Shown piece after piece: positions 16,686 through 24,517 of a stretch of 64,000 nucleotides of DNA. The notes beneath the pieces were generated by a model. That model did not search any database. It had not been told where the DNA came from and was given only the letters and a program-made list of their open reading frames with translations. The first letter of the stretch is position 1, and each line of letters starts with the position of its first letter. The translations under genes and the position numbers were made by a program. This DNA comes from Capsulimonas corticalis (lineage in GTDB: Bacteria > Armatimonadota > Armatimonadia > Armatimonadales > Capsulimonadaceae): positions 806,001-870,000 of the forward strand of contig NZ_AP025739.1 of the NCBI RefSeq assembly GCF_003574315.2, read 5' to 3'.

Positions 16686-18713
16686 TCAGTGCGCTCCGTT
16701 CTTATGGTCGGATCCCGATGAGGAACAGCCGCAGCCGCCGGTCTCCTGAGCGATCCCGTGACAGCGCTTCGACTCGGTCGGGGGCACATCCAGCGCCGGG
16801 TTACGATCGAAGAAGCCAACCGGCTTCAGCATGAACCCGACATAGCCCACCGGCATCACCGGCCAATCCTCGGGACGCGGGATATGGTTGTGCGCGAGGG
16901 TGTACCAGACCACCAGATCCGTGTCTTCGATCGGACGGTTGCCCTGCGTGTACATCGGCAGCCCGGCGTCGGTCTGGCTCTGGTTTGGATATTTTCCGGT
17001 CGCATAAAGTTCGTCGGCGTCGAACGGAGTCACCCACAGATGCTTGCTCATGTAGCCGGCCCGCTTGCTGACGTAGGCGCTCGGATGCTGGAAGGCGGCG
17101 CTGTTCTCCCCCGGCATGAGCTTATAAGAGACCGGCAGGCCAAGACGGTTGATGGAGTGGGGATTGACGATCTTCCAGTAGCGGCCGCGCAGCGGATCCA
17201 CGAGCTGCTGCGCCTCATGCTCGGTCTTCAGGGTCGTCGCCTGCGCGTAGTAGCCGTTGCCTGCCGGATTGTCCGGCCCCTCCGGCTCCAGCTCGCAATG
17301 CACCTCCTGCACGGAGTTGCGCGGACCGTCCACCATCATATCCATGCGGATATTGAAGATATGCTCGTGGTTCGGCGCGTAGAGGCCGGGCGCGAGCAGC
17401 GAGCCGTATTTACGCGTCTCGCCAGGCGGCAGCGCCGAGGTGTTCATAATGCCGGTCAGCTTGATCTCATACTGGATCGTTCCATCCTGGTAGAAGTACC
17501 AGAAGAAGCCGTACTCGTAGTTGCCGACCGTCGCGATGAACGAGACGACCAGACGCCGCGAGCGGCGCACTTCGGTATGGTTGTTGCGCCAATCGACGTG
17601 CTTCCAGAGGATCCCAAAGTCTTCCTCGTGCATGCAGACGGCGTTCGGCAGCTTGACGGGCTCGCCCCGGCTGCTCGTCATAAAGGCGTCGAAGTACCGG
17701 ATCTCGCCCAGACAGTCGCAGCCAAGCTCCAGGGCGTTCGCGAGCATCCCAATGCCGTACTCGCCGCAGTCGAAGGCGTTCTTGTGGTAGTGGTTGTAGC
17801 CCGGATCGCCGTAGGGCACGACCATGTCGCAGAGCGCGGCTCGGTAGAGAATGGGGCGCGCCTTGCCGCCGTCCTCATAGCCGACCGTGTAGAGCACGAG
17901 CCCTTCGCGCGGCGTGAAGCCGATCCGAAACGACCACTTCTGCCACGTCACATGATGCCCATCGACAGTGAAGCTCGGTCCATCGGGCTGCGCGACCTCG
18001 AACGGCTTGAGGTCCGCGCGATAGCCGCCCGTCTGGCTGAACTCGGACACATACTCGCGGCTGTAGTTGCCCGGCTCCGGCGGGAGGGCGACGACGCCGG
18101 TATCGATCACTTCCAGCACCCGCTGCTCGTTCAAATCGTAGATGACCGCGACGCCTTCGATGGGCCTGGCGTAGCCGTTGTCCATCGTCTCGGCGCGCAG
18201 CCAGGCCATGGCGCGCAGCACGCGCCGCGTTTCATAAGACGCGCTTTCCCCGCCATACCAGCCGGCGGACCACGGGTCCACCATCACCAGACTCATGTCC
18301 GAGATTCCGCGCTTCGCGAGCGCCGCCTGGAACTCCGGGCTGTTCTTGACGCCTTCCTCGCATTCGAAGAACTCGTCGAGCATCACTGACGGCTGCACGC
18401 CGGGAATATGCTCCCATCGGACGACGGACATGTCCGTCAGGGACACCACGGCTTCATAAGTCTTGCCGTCGGCGTTGTCGAGGATCTGCACGGCGGCTTC
18501 GCGCGGCGCGGCCGTCTCGGCCGTCCAGCCATACACGACCTCCTTGGCCGGCTCCGCCAGAGTCGCCAGCACGAACCGCATCTTATCGCCCAGGAGGCCC
18601 GACGCGCGCAGCACGCCGGCCGCCGCCGCAATCTCCTCGCCGCTGAGCGGCTCCAGTGGGTGCATGCGCGGCGGAGCCGCGACGGCTTCTATGATCGATC
18701 CTGTCGTCGCCAT
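16686..18713 (-). CDS. Copper-containing primary amine oxidase
   Basis: The enzyme oxidises primary amines to aldehydes with release of ammonia and hydrogen peroxide. The 675-residue protein starts at ATG 18713 after TAGGAGAAG. The self-processed topaquinone site is 'NYEY' (Y399); the catalytic base is D315 in 'FDCGEYG'; copper ligands are H449 and H451 ('NHEHIF') and H610 ('NHIPRPEDWP'). There is no signal peptide, so it is probably cytosolic as in Arthrobacter enzymes. After the normal end of the fold a tail (651-675) reads 'CHGIAQETGGCGC' followed by 'DHKNGAH', a possible extra metal site. It heads a unit with the alcohol dehydrogenase. Confidence 0.95.
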   Translation of the reverse strand: MATTGSIIEAVAAPPRMHPLEPLSGEEIAAAAGVLRASGLLGDKMRFVLATLAEPAKEVVYGWTAETAAPREAAVQILDNADGKTYEAVVSLTDMSVVRWEHIPGVQPSVMLDEFFECEEGVKNSPEFQAALAKRGISDMSLVMVDPWSAGWYGGESASYETRRVLRAMAWLRAETMDNGYARPIEGVAVIYDLNEQRVLEVIDTGVVALPPEPGNYSREYVSEFSQTGGYRADLKPFEVAQPDGPSFTVDGHHVTWQKWSFRIGFTPREGLVLYTVGYEDGGKARPILYRAALCDMVVPYGDPGYNHYHKNAFDCGEYGIGMLANALELGCDCLGEIRYFDAFMTSSRGEPVKLPNAVCMHEEDFGILWKHVDWRNNHTEVRRSRRLVVSFIATVGNYEYGFFWYFYQDGTIQYEIKLTGIMNTSALPPGETRKYGSLLAPGLYAPNHEHIFNIRMDMMVDGPRNSVQEVHCELEPEGPDNPAGNGYYAQATTLKTEHEAQQLVDPLRGRYWKIVNPHSINRLGLPVSYKLMPGENSAAFQHPSAYVSKRAGYMSKHLWVTPFDADELYATGKYPNQSQTDAGLPMYTQGNRPIEDTDLVVWYTLAHNHIPRPEDWPVMPVGYVGFMLKPVGFFDRNPALDVPPTESKRCHGIAQETGGCGCSSSGSDHKNGAH

Positions 18714-18819
18714 AACACGCTTCTCCTATCATCCGACCTTGAGGCCGGACGACGTCATACACAGAAACAGGGAAAAGAAGTGGCGGCGCCGCCAGCGTAT
18801 ACGAATAGGGCAGAGAAAC

Positions 18820-18888
18820 AAAAAAAGACGCTCTTCCATTCCAGAGCTCGCATGCTTGCGAGCGTTACGGTATCGGGAAGACGTCTTT
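18820..18888 (-). terminator. Terminator-like double hairpin in the amine oxidase leader
   Basis: Read on the minus strand, the arms GACGTCTTCC (18885-18876) and GGAAGAGCGTC (18837-18827) form a 10-bp stem with one bulged base. They enclose a perfect 7-bp hairpin (GCTCGCA, loop 4, TGCGAGC; 18863-18846), followed by seven T residues (18826-18820). This has the form of an intrinsic terminator between the promoter near 18963 and the amine oxidase start at 18713. It could end a ~130-nt small RNA or act as a transcription attenuator. I could not match the leader to a known riboswitch class. Confidence 0.65.
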
Positions 18889-18962
18889 GCCTTGCTTTAT
18901 CACGAGGGGATGCGGCTGCTACAGCGCGCGATGTCGTCAAATCGCCATGATCGGACACAGGG

Positions 18963-19007
18963 ATGATATCACATTCGATCCAATGCTGTCAATAGCGAAA
19001 ACGCTAT
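18963..19007 (-). promoter_or_regulatory. Strong sigma70-type promoter with palindromic operator
   Basis: On the minus strand TTGACA (18992-18987), an 18-base spacer and TATCAT (18968-18963) form a near-consensus promoter aimed at the amine oxidase gene. Immediately upstream and sharing one base with the -35 is a perfect palindrome ATAGCGTTTTCGCTAT (19007-18992): six-base arms around TTTT/AAAA. This is a good candidate operator for a local repressor. The expected transcript would have a leader of about 240 bases holding the terminator-like structure. Confidence 0.75.
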
Positions 19008-19101
19008 CGAAATCTCACCTCACTTTCCAATGTGTTACCAATAACCCCTGCCTTCTCGTGAATTGTCAAGCCCGAGTGCAGCGAAGATAACGTAATGTCG
19101 G

Positions 19102-19138
19102 AGCGCCCCTAACGAGTATGATATTCGTTGGGGGCGCT
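19102..19138 (-). terminator. Hairpin after the aldo/keto reductase gene
   Basis: An inverted repeat AGCGCCCC(C)AACGA ... TCGTTAGGGGCGCT lies 10 bases beyond the stop of the aldo/keto reductase gene. It has about 14 paired bases with one bulge and a loop of about 8. No T-run follows on the minus strand, so it is either a weak terminator or a transcript-stabilising end. Confidence 0.45.
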
Positions 19139-19147
19139 GATTCATTA

Positions 19148-20125
19148 TTACGCCAGCGTTTCCTGGATGAATGCGATGTCGGCGGCGGTGAGGGCGCGGC
19201 CGTCGGCGGCGAGGTTGCATTTGGCCTGGCGCTCGTTGCGGAAGCCGGGGATGACGCAGGCGACGCGCGGCTGGGCGAGGATGTAGTTGAGGGCGACAGA
19301 GGCGAGGTCTTCGGTCGTGGAGCCGAAGCGGGCTTTGAGCTTTTCGAGCTTGGGCTTGAGCGCGGCGATGGCCTCGGCGCCGAAGGCGGAGCTGTCTTTG
19401 CGGTGGTCGCCGGGCTCAAACTGGGGCGGATTCTCGGGGTTGTATTTATCGAGAAGACGCGCCTGGGCGAGCGGGCTGAAGGCGACGAAGGTCATGTTGT
19501 GCTCTTCGAGCAATTTGGCGACGCGGGAGCCGGGGCGGACGAACTGATCGTCGAGCGCGTGCGCCCAGCTTTGCAGGACCTGCGGCTTGACGACCGGGAC
19601 GACGCGCTCGAAGTCGTCGGCCGAGTACGCCGATTGGCCCTTGACGCGGACCTTGCCTTCGGCGACCAGAGCGTCGAGCGTGGCGGCGGCTTCGGGCAGG
19701 TACTTGGCGTCGGGGCCGAAGTCGCCATGGTGGAAGTAGTAGACGTCGATATAGTCGCGCTTCAGGTTGATCAGCGACTGCTCGCACTGATGCCGGATAT
19801 GCGCGGGCTCGTAGGCGTGCTCGGCGGTGCCGGGAAAATGGCCGATTTTGGTGGCGACGATGTAGTCGTTGGTGTTGACGCCCAGCTTGTCGAAGACGCG
19901 GGCCAGCATCCGCTCGGCCTTGCCGTTGCCGTAGACATCGGCGTTGTCGAAGTGATTGACCCCGGCGTCGATGGCCGCCTTGATCCCGGCGACGATATCG
20001 TCCTCATCCACGTTCGCCCATCCGTTGGGGCTCCCGTTGACCCAGTTCAGACCTCCCATGGTCCAGCAGCCGAAGCTGATCTCCGAAACGTTGACGCCGC
20101 TTGCGCCCAGTGGCCGGTAATTCAT
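19148..20125 (-). CDS. Aldo/keto reductase
   Basis: A 325-residue NADPH-dependent oxidoreductase of the aldo/keto reductase superfamily. I start at ATG 20125 (GAGGGAGA upstream); the longer frame has no site. The catalytic tetrad is visible: Asp in 'NHFDNADVYG', Tyr in the same motif, Lys in 'VATKIGHFPG' and His in 'VYYFHHGDFG'. 'VNGSPNGWANVDEDD' is an insert before the second helix. The C-terminal 'QPRVACVIPGFRNERQAKCNLAADGRALTAADI' is the typical cofactor-binding end. It has its own unit upstream of the amine island and may detoxify or reduce aldehydes generated by it; the natural substrate is unknown. Confidence 0.9.
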   Translation of the reverse strand: MNYRPLGASGVNVSEISFGCWTMGGLNWVNGSPNGWANVDEDDIVAGIKAAIDAGVNHFDNADVYGNGKAERMLARVFDKLGVNTNDYIVATKIGHFPGTAEHAYEPAHIRHQCEQSLINLKRDYIDVYYFHHGDFGPDAKYLPEAAATLDALVAEGKVRVKGQSAYSADDFERVVPVVKPQVLQSWAHALDDQFVRPGSRVAKLLEEHNMTFVAFSPLAQARLLDKYNPENPPQFEPGDHRKDSSAFGAEAIAALKPKLEKLKARFGSTTEDLASVALNYILAQPRVACVIPGFRNERQAKCNLAADGRALTAADIAFIQETLA

Positions 20126-20252
20126 GAATGTCTCCCTCGTCCAACCGAAAAGATATGCGACGTTGTGTCCGTGCGCCTTCCCGATTCTACCTGACGGATG
20201 AGGTTTCATGCATATTGAAGGCGACGGGCGCGCAAGCGATCTGAATGATTAC

Positions 20253-20280
20253 TTTACATCCATGAGATCCATGATATAAT
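20253..20280 (+). promoter_or_regulatory. Promoter of the IPT lipoprotein gene
   Basis: TTTACA (20253-20258), a 16-base spacer and a perfect TATAAT (20275-20280) point toward the lipoprotein gene at 20365. The leader would be about 80 bases. The spacer contains the direct repeat ATCCATGAGATCCATGA. Confidence 0.65.
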
Positions 20281-20364
20281 AGTGCAGGCTCCGCCGTCCG
20301 CGAATGGGCGCCCGCCCCATCGCGTCGCCGGCGAACTTCTACGGAGCACGGAAAAGGTCCCCCT

Positions 20365-20934
20365 TTGAAATACGCAACTCGACAACGACTCCGCATGGCG
20401 GGAATTGCGGCGTTCGCCCTTTCCGTCGCCGCGGTCGCCGGATGCGGCGGCGGCGGTTCGTCCGATAACGGCGGAACGACCACCCCGGTGGAAACGATCA
20501 ACGGCGTCGTGATCAGTTCAGTCACCCCGAACGTCGTACCCCTGACCGCCGGCCAGATTATCACCGTCACCGGAACAGGCTTTGAAGCCAAGGACGCCAC
20601 GGGAACCATCATGCCCGTCACCGTGCATCTCGGCAGCACCACCGTCAGCTCCACCGTGATCTCCGACACCACACTGACCGCCGTGACGCCGGCGGCGCCG
20701 TTCGGCGGCGTCGTGGATGTGCGCGTGCTGAACGCGAAGGGCATCAGCGCCAAGACCACCGGCGACCTGCTCACCTTCGTCGACACCAGCACGACGGGGA
20801 CCACCACGGGAACCACGACGGGGACCACCACAGGCACGACGACGGGGACCACAACGGGTACGACGACAGGAACCAGCACGGGAACAACCACCAGCACCAC
20901 GACCGGTGGCGGTCCGCCGCCCCCGCCGCTGTAA
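20365..20934 (+). CDS. IPT/TIG-domain lipoprotein with Thr-Gly repeat tail
   Basis: A 189-residue exported lipoprotein. The signal peptide (about 1-27) ends in lipobox VAGC, followed by a Gly run as in the lipoprotein at 7239. The middle (about 45-135) is an IPT/TIG Ig-like domain: 'VISSVTPNVVPLTAGQIITVTGTGFEA' and 'GSTTVSSTVISDTTLTAVTPAAPFGGVVDVRVLN'. The tail is a low-complexity stretch of repeated GTTT units ending GGGPPPPPL, probably extended and flexible, holding the domain away from the membrane. IPT domains often bind surface polymers. The gene has its own promoter and is followed by the metK leader. Confidence 0.85.
   Translation: MKYATRQRLRMAGIAAFALSVAAVAGCGGGGSSDNGGTTTPVETINGVVISSVTPNVVPLTAGQIITVTGTGFEAKDATGTIMPVTVHLGSTTVSSTVISDTTLTAVTPAAPFGGVVDVRVLNAKGISAKTTGDLLTFVDTSTTGTTTGTTTGTTTGTTTGTTTGTTTGTSTGTTTSTTTGGGPPPPPL
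20791..20905 (+). repeat. In-frame 12-base tandem repeat (Gly-Thr-Thr-Thr)
   Basis: About eight imperfect copies of a 12-base unit of the form GGGACCACCACG encode GTTT repeats in the lipoprotein tail. Third codon positions vary between copies, showing that the repeat is old or is selected at the protein level. Copy number could change by slippage. Confidence 0.85.
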
Positions 20935-20973
20935 AACTGGCGCATTTGACAGCGTTCGCCGCAGGCGGTTTCA

Positions 20974-21003
20974 TTGACAATTTGAAGCCGCCTGTGGTAT
21001 ATT
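20974..21003 (+). promoter_or_regulatory. Promoter of the metK riboswitch transcript
   Basis: TTGACA (20974-20979), 18 bases, then TATATT (20998-21003). The transcript would begin near 21010, about 22 bases before the SAM riboswitch. A hairpin (CCGCAGGCGG ... CCGCCTGTGG, about 20959-20997) encloses the -35 and may be the terminator remnant of the upstream gene. Confidence 0.65.
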
Positions 21004-21031
21004 CAACTCAATCCAATAGCGCAGCATGACG

Positions 21032-21150
21032 TTCTTATCAAGAGTGGTGGAGGGACCGGCCCTACGAAACCACAACAACCACCCCGCCCGGGGCAGGTGT
21101 TAATTCCGGCGTCGCATTCTTTTTCAGGAATGGGGACGCAAGATAAGACA
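21032..21150 (+). promoter_or_regulatory. SAM-I (S-box) riboswitch
   Basis: The conserved S-box pattern is clear: P1 arm TTCTTATC followed by AAGAG, 'GGTGGAGGGACCGGCCC', 'GAAACC', 'CAACAACC', 'AGGTGTTAATTCC' (usual form GGTGCTAATTCC), and the closing P1 arm GATAAGA at about 21142-21148. It lies between a promoter and metK, the enzyme that makes S-adenosylmethionine, so SAM binding should shut down metK expression. The structure downstream of the aptamer is not an obvious terminator; control could act on translation. Confidence 0.95.
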
Positions 21151-21243
21151 AGCGAACGAACCACTTCTCCCGCTTGCCTCTCGAAAACTTGATAATCCCG
21201 CCGCTGCTCTCAATCCAAAGTCTGCTTGAGAGGAAGCACATCC

Positions 21244-22395
21244 ATGTCCGACATCAAATTCTTCACTTCCGAGTCCGTCTCCGAAGGCCACCCCGATAAG
21301 CTCGCCGACCAGATCAGCGACGCCATTCTCGACGAGCTTCTCCGCCAGGATCCCAAGAGCCGCGTCGCCGTCGAAACGCTGCTGACGCGCGGTCTGGCCG
21401 TCATCGCCGGCGAGGTCACCACGTCGGGTTACGTCGAGATCAGCGACGTCGTCCGGAACACCATCAACGAAGTCGGCTACACCAAAACGGATTATGGGTT
21501 CGACGGCGAGACCACTGGCGTGCTCGTCGCGCTGCAAAAGCAGTCGCCCGACATCGCGGTCGGCGTCGATGAAGGCGGCACGGACGCGGCGCAGGGCGCG
21601 GGCGATCAGGGCATGATGTTCGGCTTCGCCGTCAACGAGACCCCCGAACTGATGCCGCTGCCAATCACCATCGCGCACCGACTCACCGGCCTCTACGCCC
21701 AGGTCCGCAAGGACGCCGGCCTCGGCCTGCGCCCCGACGCCAAAAGCCAGGTCACCGTGGCCTACGACCGCGCCACCGACAAGCCGCTCTACATCGACAC
21801 GATTGTCTTCAGCGCCCAGCACGACCGCGAGCTGACCCAGGCCGATGTCCAGAAGCTCGTCACCGAGAAGGTCATTCAGCCGGTGCTCGCCGACTTTGAG
21901 AAGTACGTCACGCAGGAAATCAAGTACCACGTCAACCCGACCGGCATCTTCGTCATCGGCGGCCCGCAGGCCGACACCGGCGTCACCGGCCGCAAGATCA
22001 TCGTGGACACCTACGGCGGCTACGCCCGCCACGGCGGCGGCGCCTTCTCCGGTAAGGACCCGAGCAAAGTCGACCGCAGCGCCGCCTACGCCGCGCGCTT
22101 CATCGCCAAAAACATCGTCGCCGCCGGCCTCGCCGAACGCTGCGAAATCCAGCTCGCCTACGCCATCGGCGTCGCCCAGCCCGTCAGCGTCCTCGTCGAA
22201 ACTTTCGGCACCGGCTCCATCTCCGACAACGAGATCAGCAAGCGCGTCCAGGACGCCTTCGACCTGACCCCGCGCGGCATCATCACCCTGCTCGACCTCG
22301 TCAACCCGATCTACAAGCAGACCGCCAAAAACGGCCACTTCGGCAACCCCGCCTTCGGCTGGGAAAAGACCGACCTCGCCGCGAAGCTGGCGTAA
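21244..22395 (+). CDS. metK: S-adenosylmethionine synthetase
   Basis: Makes S-adenosylmethionine from methionine and ATP in the cytosol as a tetramer. The start is ATG 21244, preceded by GAGAGGAAG; an upstream TTG in frame is not needed. The 383 residues match the family length. Motifs include '[24 protein letters not shown]' (ATP/methionine site), '[12 protein letters not shown]' with the hallmark GDQG, '[47 protein letters not shown]' (the [10 protein letters not shown]-loop) and the closing '[14 protein letters not shown]'. All catalytic regions look intact. It is controlled by the SAM-I riboswitch just upstream, so it also supplies SAM for the window's radical SAM enzyme. Confidence 0.97.
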   Translation: MSDIKFFTSESVSEGHPDKLADQISDAILDELLRQDPKSRVAVETLLTRGLAVIAGEVTTSGYVEISDVVRNTINEVGYTKTDYGFDGETTGVLVALQKQSPDIAVGVDEGGTDAAQGAGDQGMMFGFAVNETPELMPLPITIAHRLTGLYAQVRKDAGLGLRPDAKSQVTVAYDRATDKPLYIDTIVFSAQHDRELTQADVQKLVTEKVIQPVLADFEKYVTQEIKYHVNPTGIFVIGGPQADTGVTGRKIIVDTYGGYARHGGGAFSGKDPSKVDRSAAYAARFIAKNIVAAGLAERCEIQLAYAIGVAQPVSVLVETFGTGSISDNEISKRVQDAFDLTPRGIITLLDLVNPIYKQTAKNGHFGNPAFGWEKTDLAAKLA

Positions 22396-22410
22396 AGCCA
22401 ATTTAACGAA

Positions 22411-22450
22411 AACAGCCCCCATTCCAAAGTCTGGAATGGGGGCTGTTTTT
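22411..22450. terminator. Intrinsic terminator after metK, shared with the convergent gene
   Basis: AACAGCCCCCATTCCA and TGGAATGGGGGCTGTT form a perfect 16-bp stem with an 8-base loop or smaller, followed by TTTTT on the plus strand. The left side is preceded by GAAAA, giving a shorter T-run on the minus strand, so it probably also ends the convergent TonB receptor transcript. Confidence 0.9.
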
Positions 22451-22468
22451 CTGGCAAAGGATCAGCGG

Positions 22469-24517
22469 CTACTTACTCTCCACCCCCAACCAAATCACCC
22501 GCTGGGCGGCGGCGGATTGCGTGAGGCCGGTGAGGGAGGTGGCGACGGCGGGAAATTCGCGGTGGCCGGCGCCTAGCAGGTTGGTGGCGGCGGTGAAGAC
22601 GCGCCAGGGCTGGGCGGCGGAGCCGATTTGGTAGCCGATCTTGAGGTCGGCGCGCACGTAGGCGCTGATGGGGACATGGGCGCCGTTGTGGAGCAAGTCC
22701 ACGTAGACGGAATCGCCGACGTAGCGCAGGTCCGTGCGAAATGAGATGCGGGGCGCGCCGGCTGTCTCGACCACGAGGTTCGCTTTGTTTTTGGGCGAGA
22801 AACTGACGGCGGTCGCCTGATCGGCTGCGATGTCTTCATAGGAGTAATTTAGCTCCCCCCGAAGGCCGCGCGCGATGGGGAAGGCGCTTTCAAACTCCAG
22901 GCCCGCCGCTCGCGCATTTCCCAGGTTCTCCGTCGTATAGGTCATGCCGGTGTTCGGCGGAAACGGGGGGCTGGGCGCGAACTGGACCGGCGCGATGTGC
23001 ATGAGATCATGGATCTGATTGTAATAAGCGTTCACGCCAAAGTAACCAGAGCGCGTTTCTTTACGGTATCCCAGCTCCAAACTGTGAATCGTTTCGGGGC
23101 GCAGATGCAGATTCCCAAGCACCTGAACGCTGAACACATTCGGGACGATCGGAACGCTGATATCGAAATAATTGTCCAGAAGCGCCGGGGCGCGGAAGGC
23201 GCCGCCATAGGAAAGCCGCACCGTTTGATCTTTCGGCAGGTGATGCACGAGGCTGAGATGGGACGAAACGTTGGCGCCGTATGCAGAGTCGTCGTCCAGG
23301 CGCACGCCGGCGAACAGCGTCGTTTGCGCGCCGATCCGCGCCTCATCCTGTCCAAAAATGCCCCAGGAGGTTCTCGACCGGGACTGATTGCCCGTCAGAA
23401 AAGCCGTAACCTCCGACTTGCGAACATTCATACCGTAAATGAACTGCTGATTGCTGGAAACCGCATGCTGCTGCTGGAAGTCCAGACTGGAGATGCGACT
23501 CGAAATATTCAGAGAAGCGGGATCGGTCGTGTCCATCGTATTGAGAAACGCCCGAATCTGGATTGGGTTGCGCGCATGGTCCTCGCTGTACGACAGCGTA
23601 TAGTTACGGCTCTGCCATAAGCTGTCCAGCATGACCATGGCGGAATTGAAATCTTCGTGCGTATCGCTGGCGTTGGCGGAAAGACGCAGTGTCCCGCGCC
23701 CCAGCGTTCGCTCGGCATCCGCCATCAGTATGACTGACGAGTGATCATCCGCAACTTTGTTCTTTTCTTCACTCCCATAGCCAGCCGTCGATTTGAAGCC
23801 GCCGCCAAACGAATAGCTCCACCCATTCTGCTTGCCTCCGGAGAGCGCCTCGACATCATTGCCGCTCTCTGCGCCGCGCGCCGCCAGCAGCGATGTTTTC
23901 GCGGCGGCGGCAATCTCCTGAGGCGTCTTGGTGATAATATTGATCACGCCATTAAACGCATTGGCGCCGTAAAGCGTCGACCCCGGCCCGCGCACGATCT
24001 CGATCTGTTTGATCCGGGAAAGCAGCAGCGGCTCCTGAGCCCAGAAAACGGATCCATAAAAATCCTGGTAAATCGAGCGCCCATCGACCATCACGAGCAG
24101 CTTGTTGGCGTATTCGTCGTTAAAGCCGCGTATGGACACGTCCGCCTCGGACGAGTTGAGATCCACGACATCGACGCCAGGCGCCGAGCGCAGCAGATCC
24201 GTGATCGTACGCGCTCCCGACGCCCGGATTTCCTCTTCGGTGATGACGGTCATCGCGGCCGGGGAATCGCTGACACGACCGGCGGTCTTGGTGGATGTGG
24301 TGACGATCACCTGATCGCTGAGCAGCAGCTCCATATCCTGCGACGTATTTTCCCGGCCTGGACTCGACGCATCAGGAGACGCAGCGTAAACTTCCGACGC
24401 CTCGGCGGACAGCAAAACGGCGGTGAGCAGTAGAAGAGACAATTTCAGGTACGACATAAATATAGATCGCTTTGCACGGTAATACAACAAGAACGACGGG
24501 CGAGAATAGCCAATCAT
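22469..24517 (-). CDS. TonB-dependent outer membrane receptor, paralog 1
   Basis: One of three tandem paralogs that import a substrate across the outer membrane using TonB energy. The start at ATG 24517 overlaps the stop of paralog 2 as ATGA, with GGAG just before; ATG 24457 ('MSYLKLSLLLL') gives a more normal signal peptide and is the alternative. After the signal peptide come a TonB-box-like 'DQVIVTTSTKTA', the plug domain ('SPAAMTVITEEEIRASGARTITDLLRSAPGVDVVDLNSSEADVSIRGF' region and 'EIVRGPGSTLYGANAFNGVINIITK'), and a 22-strand barrel ending 'AAAQRVIWLGVESK'. No siderophore or vitamin synthesis gene is adjacent, so the ligand is unknown. It is the most divergent of the three. Confidence 0.9.
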   Translation of the reverse strand: MIGYSRPSFLLYYRAKRSIFMSYLKLSLLLLTAVLLSAEASEVYAASPDASSPGRENTSQDMELLLSDQVIVTTSTKTAGRVSDSPAAMTVITEEEIRASGARTITDLLRSAPGVDVVDLNSSEADVSIRGFNDEYANKLLVMVDGRSIYQDFYGSVFWAQEPLLLSRIKQIEIVRGPGSTLYGANAFNGVINIITKTPQEIAAAAKTSLLAARGAESGNDVEALSGGKQNGWSYSFGGGFKSTAGYGSEEKNKVADDHSSVILMADAERTLGRGTLRLSANASDTHEDFNSAMVMLDSLWQSRNYTLSYSEDHARNPIQIRAFLNTMDTTDPASLNISSRISSLDFQQQHAVSSNQQFIYGMNVRKSEVTAFLTGNQSRSRTSWGIFGQDEARIGAQTTLFAGVRLDDDSAYGANVSSHLSLVHHLPKDQTVRLSYGGAFRAPALLDNYFDISVPIVPNVFSVQVLGNLHLRPETIHSLELGYRKETRSGYFGVNAYYNQIHDLMHIAPVQFAPSPPFPPNTGMTYTTENLGNARAAGLEFESAFPIARGLRGELNYSYEDIAADQATAVSFSPKNKANLVVETAGAPRISFRTDLRYVGDSVYVDLLHNGAHVPISAYVRADLKIGYQIGSAAQPWRVFTAATNLLGAGHREFPAVATSLTGLTQSAAAQRVIWLGVESK

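Noticed and set aside
9506-18713. Ethanolamine microcompartment operon
   Set aside because: No shell proteins, EutA, EutT or other eut genes occur; only the lyase is present.
18820-18960. Known riboswitch upstream of amine oxidase
   Set aside because: I compared the leader by eye with SAM, TPP, cobalamin, guanidine, c-di-GMP, fluoride and purine motifs and saw no match; only the terminator-like structure is clear.
20791-20905. Possible CRISPR-like or direct repeat array
   Set aside because: The 12-base repeat is in frame and codes for Thr-Gly repeats at the end of a lipoprotein; there are no spacers.
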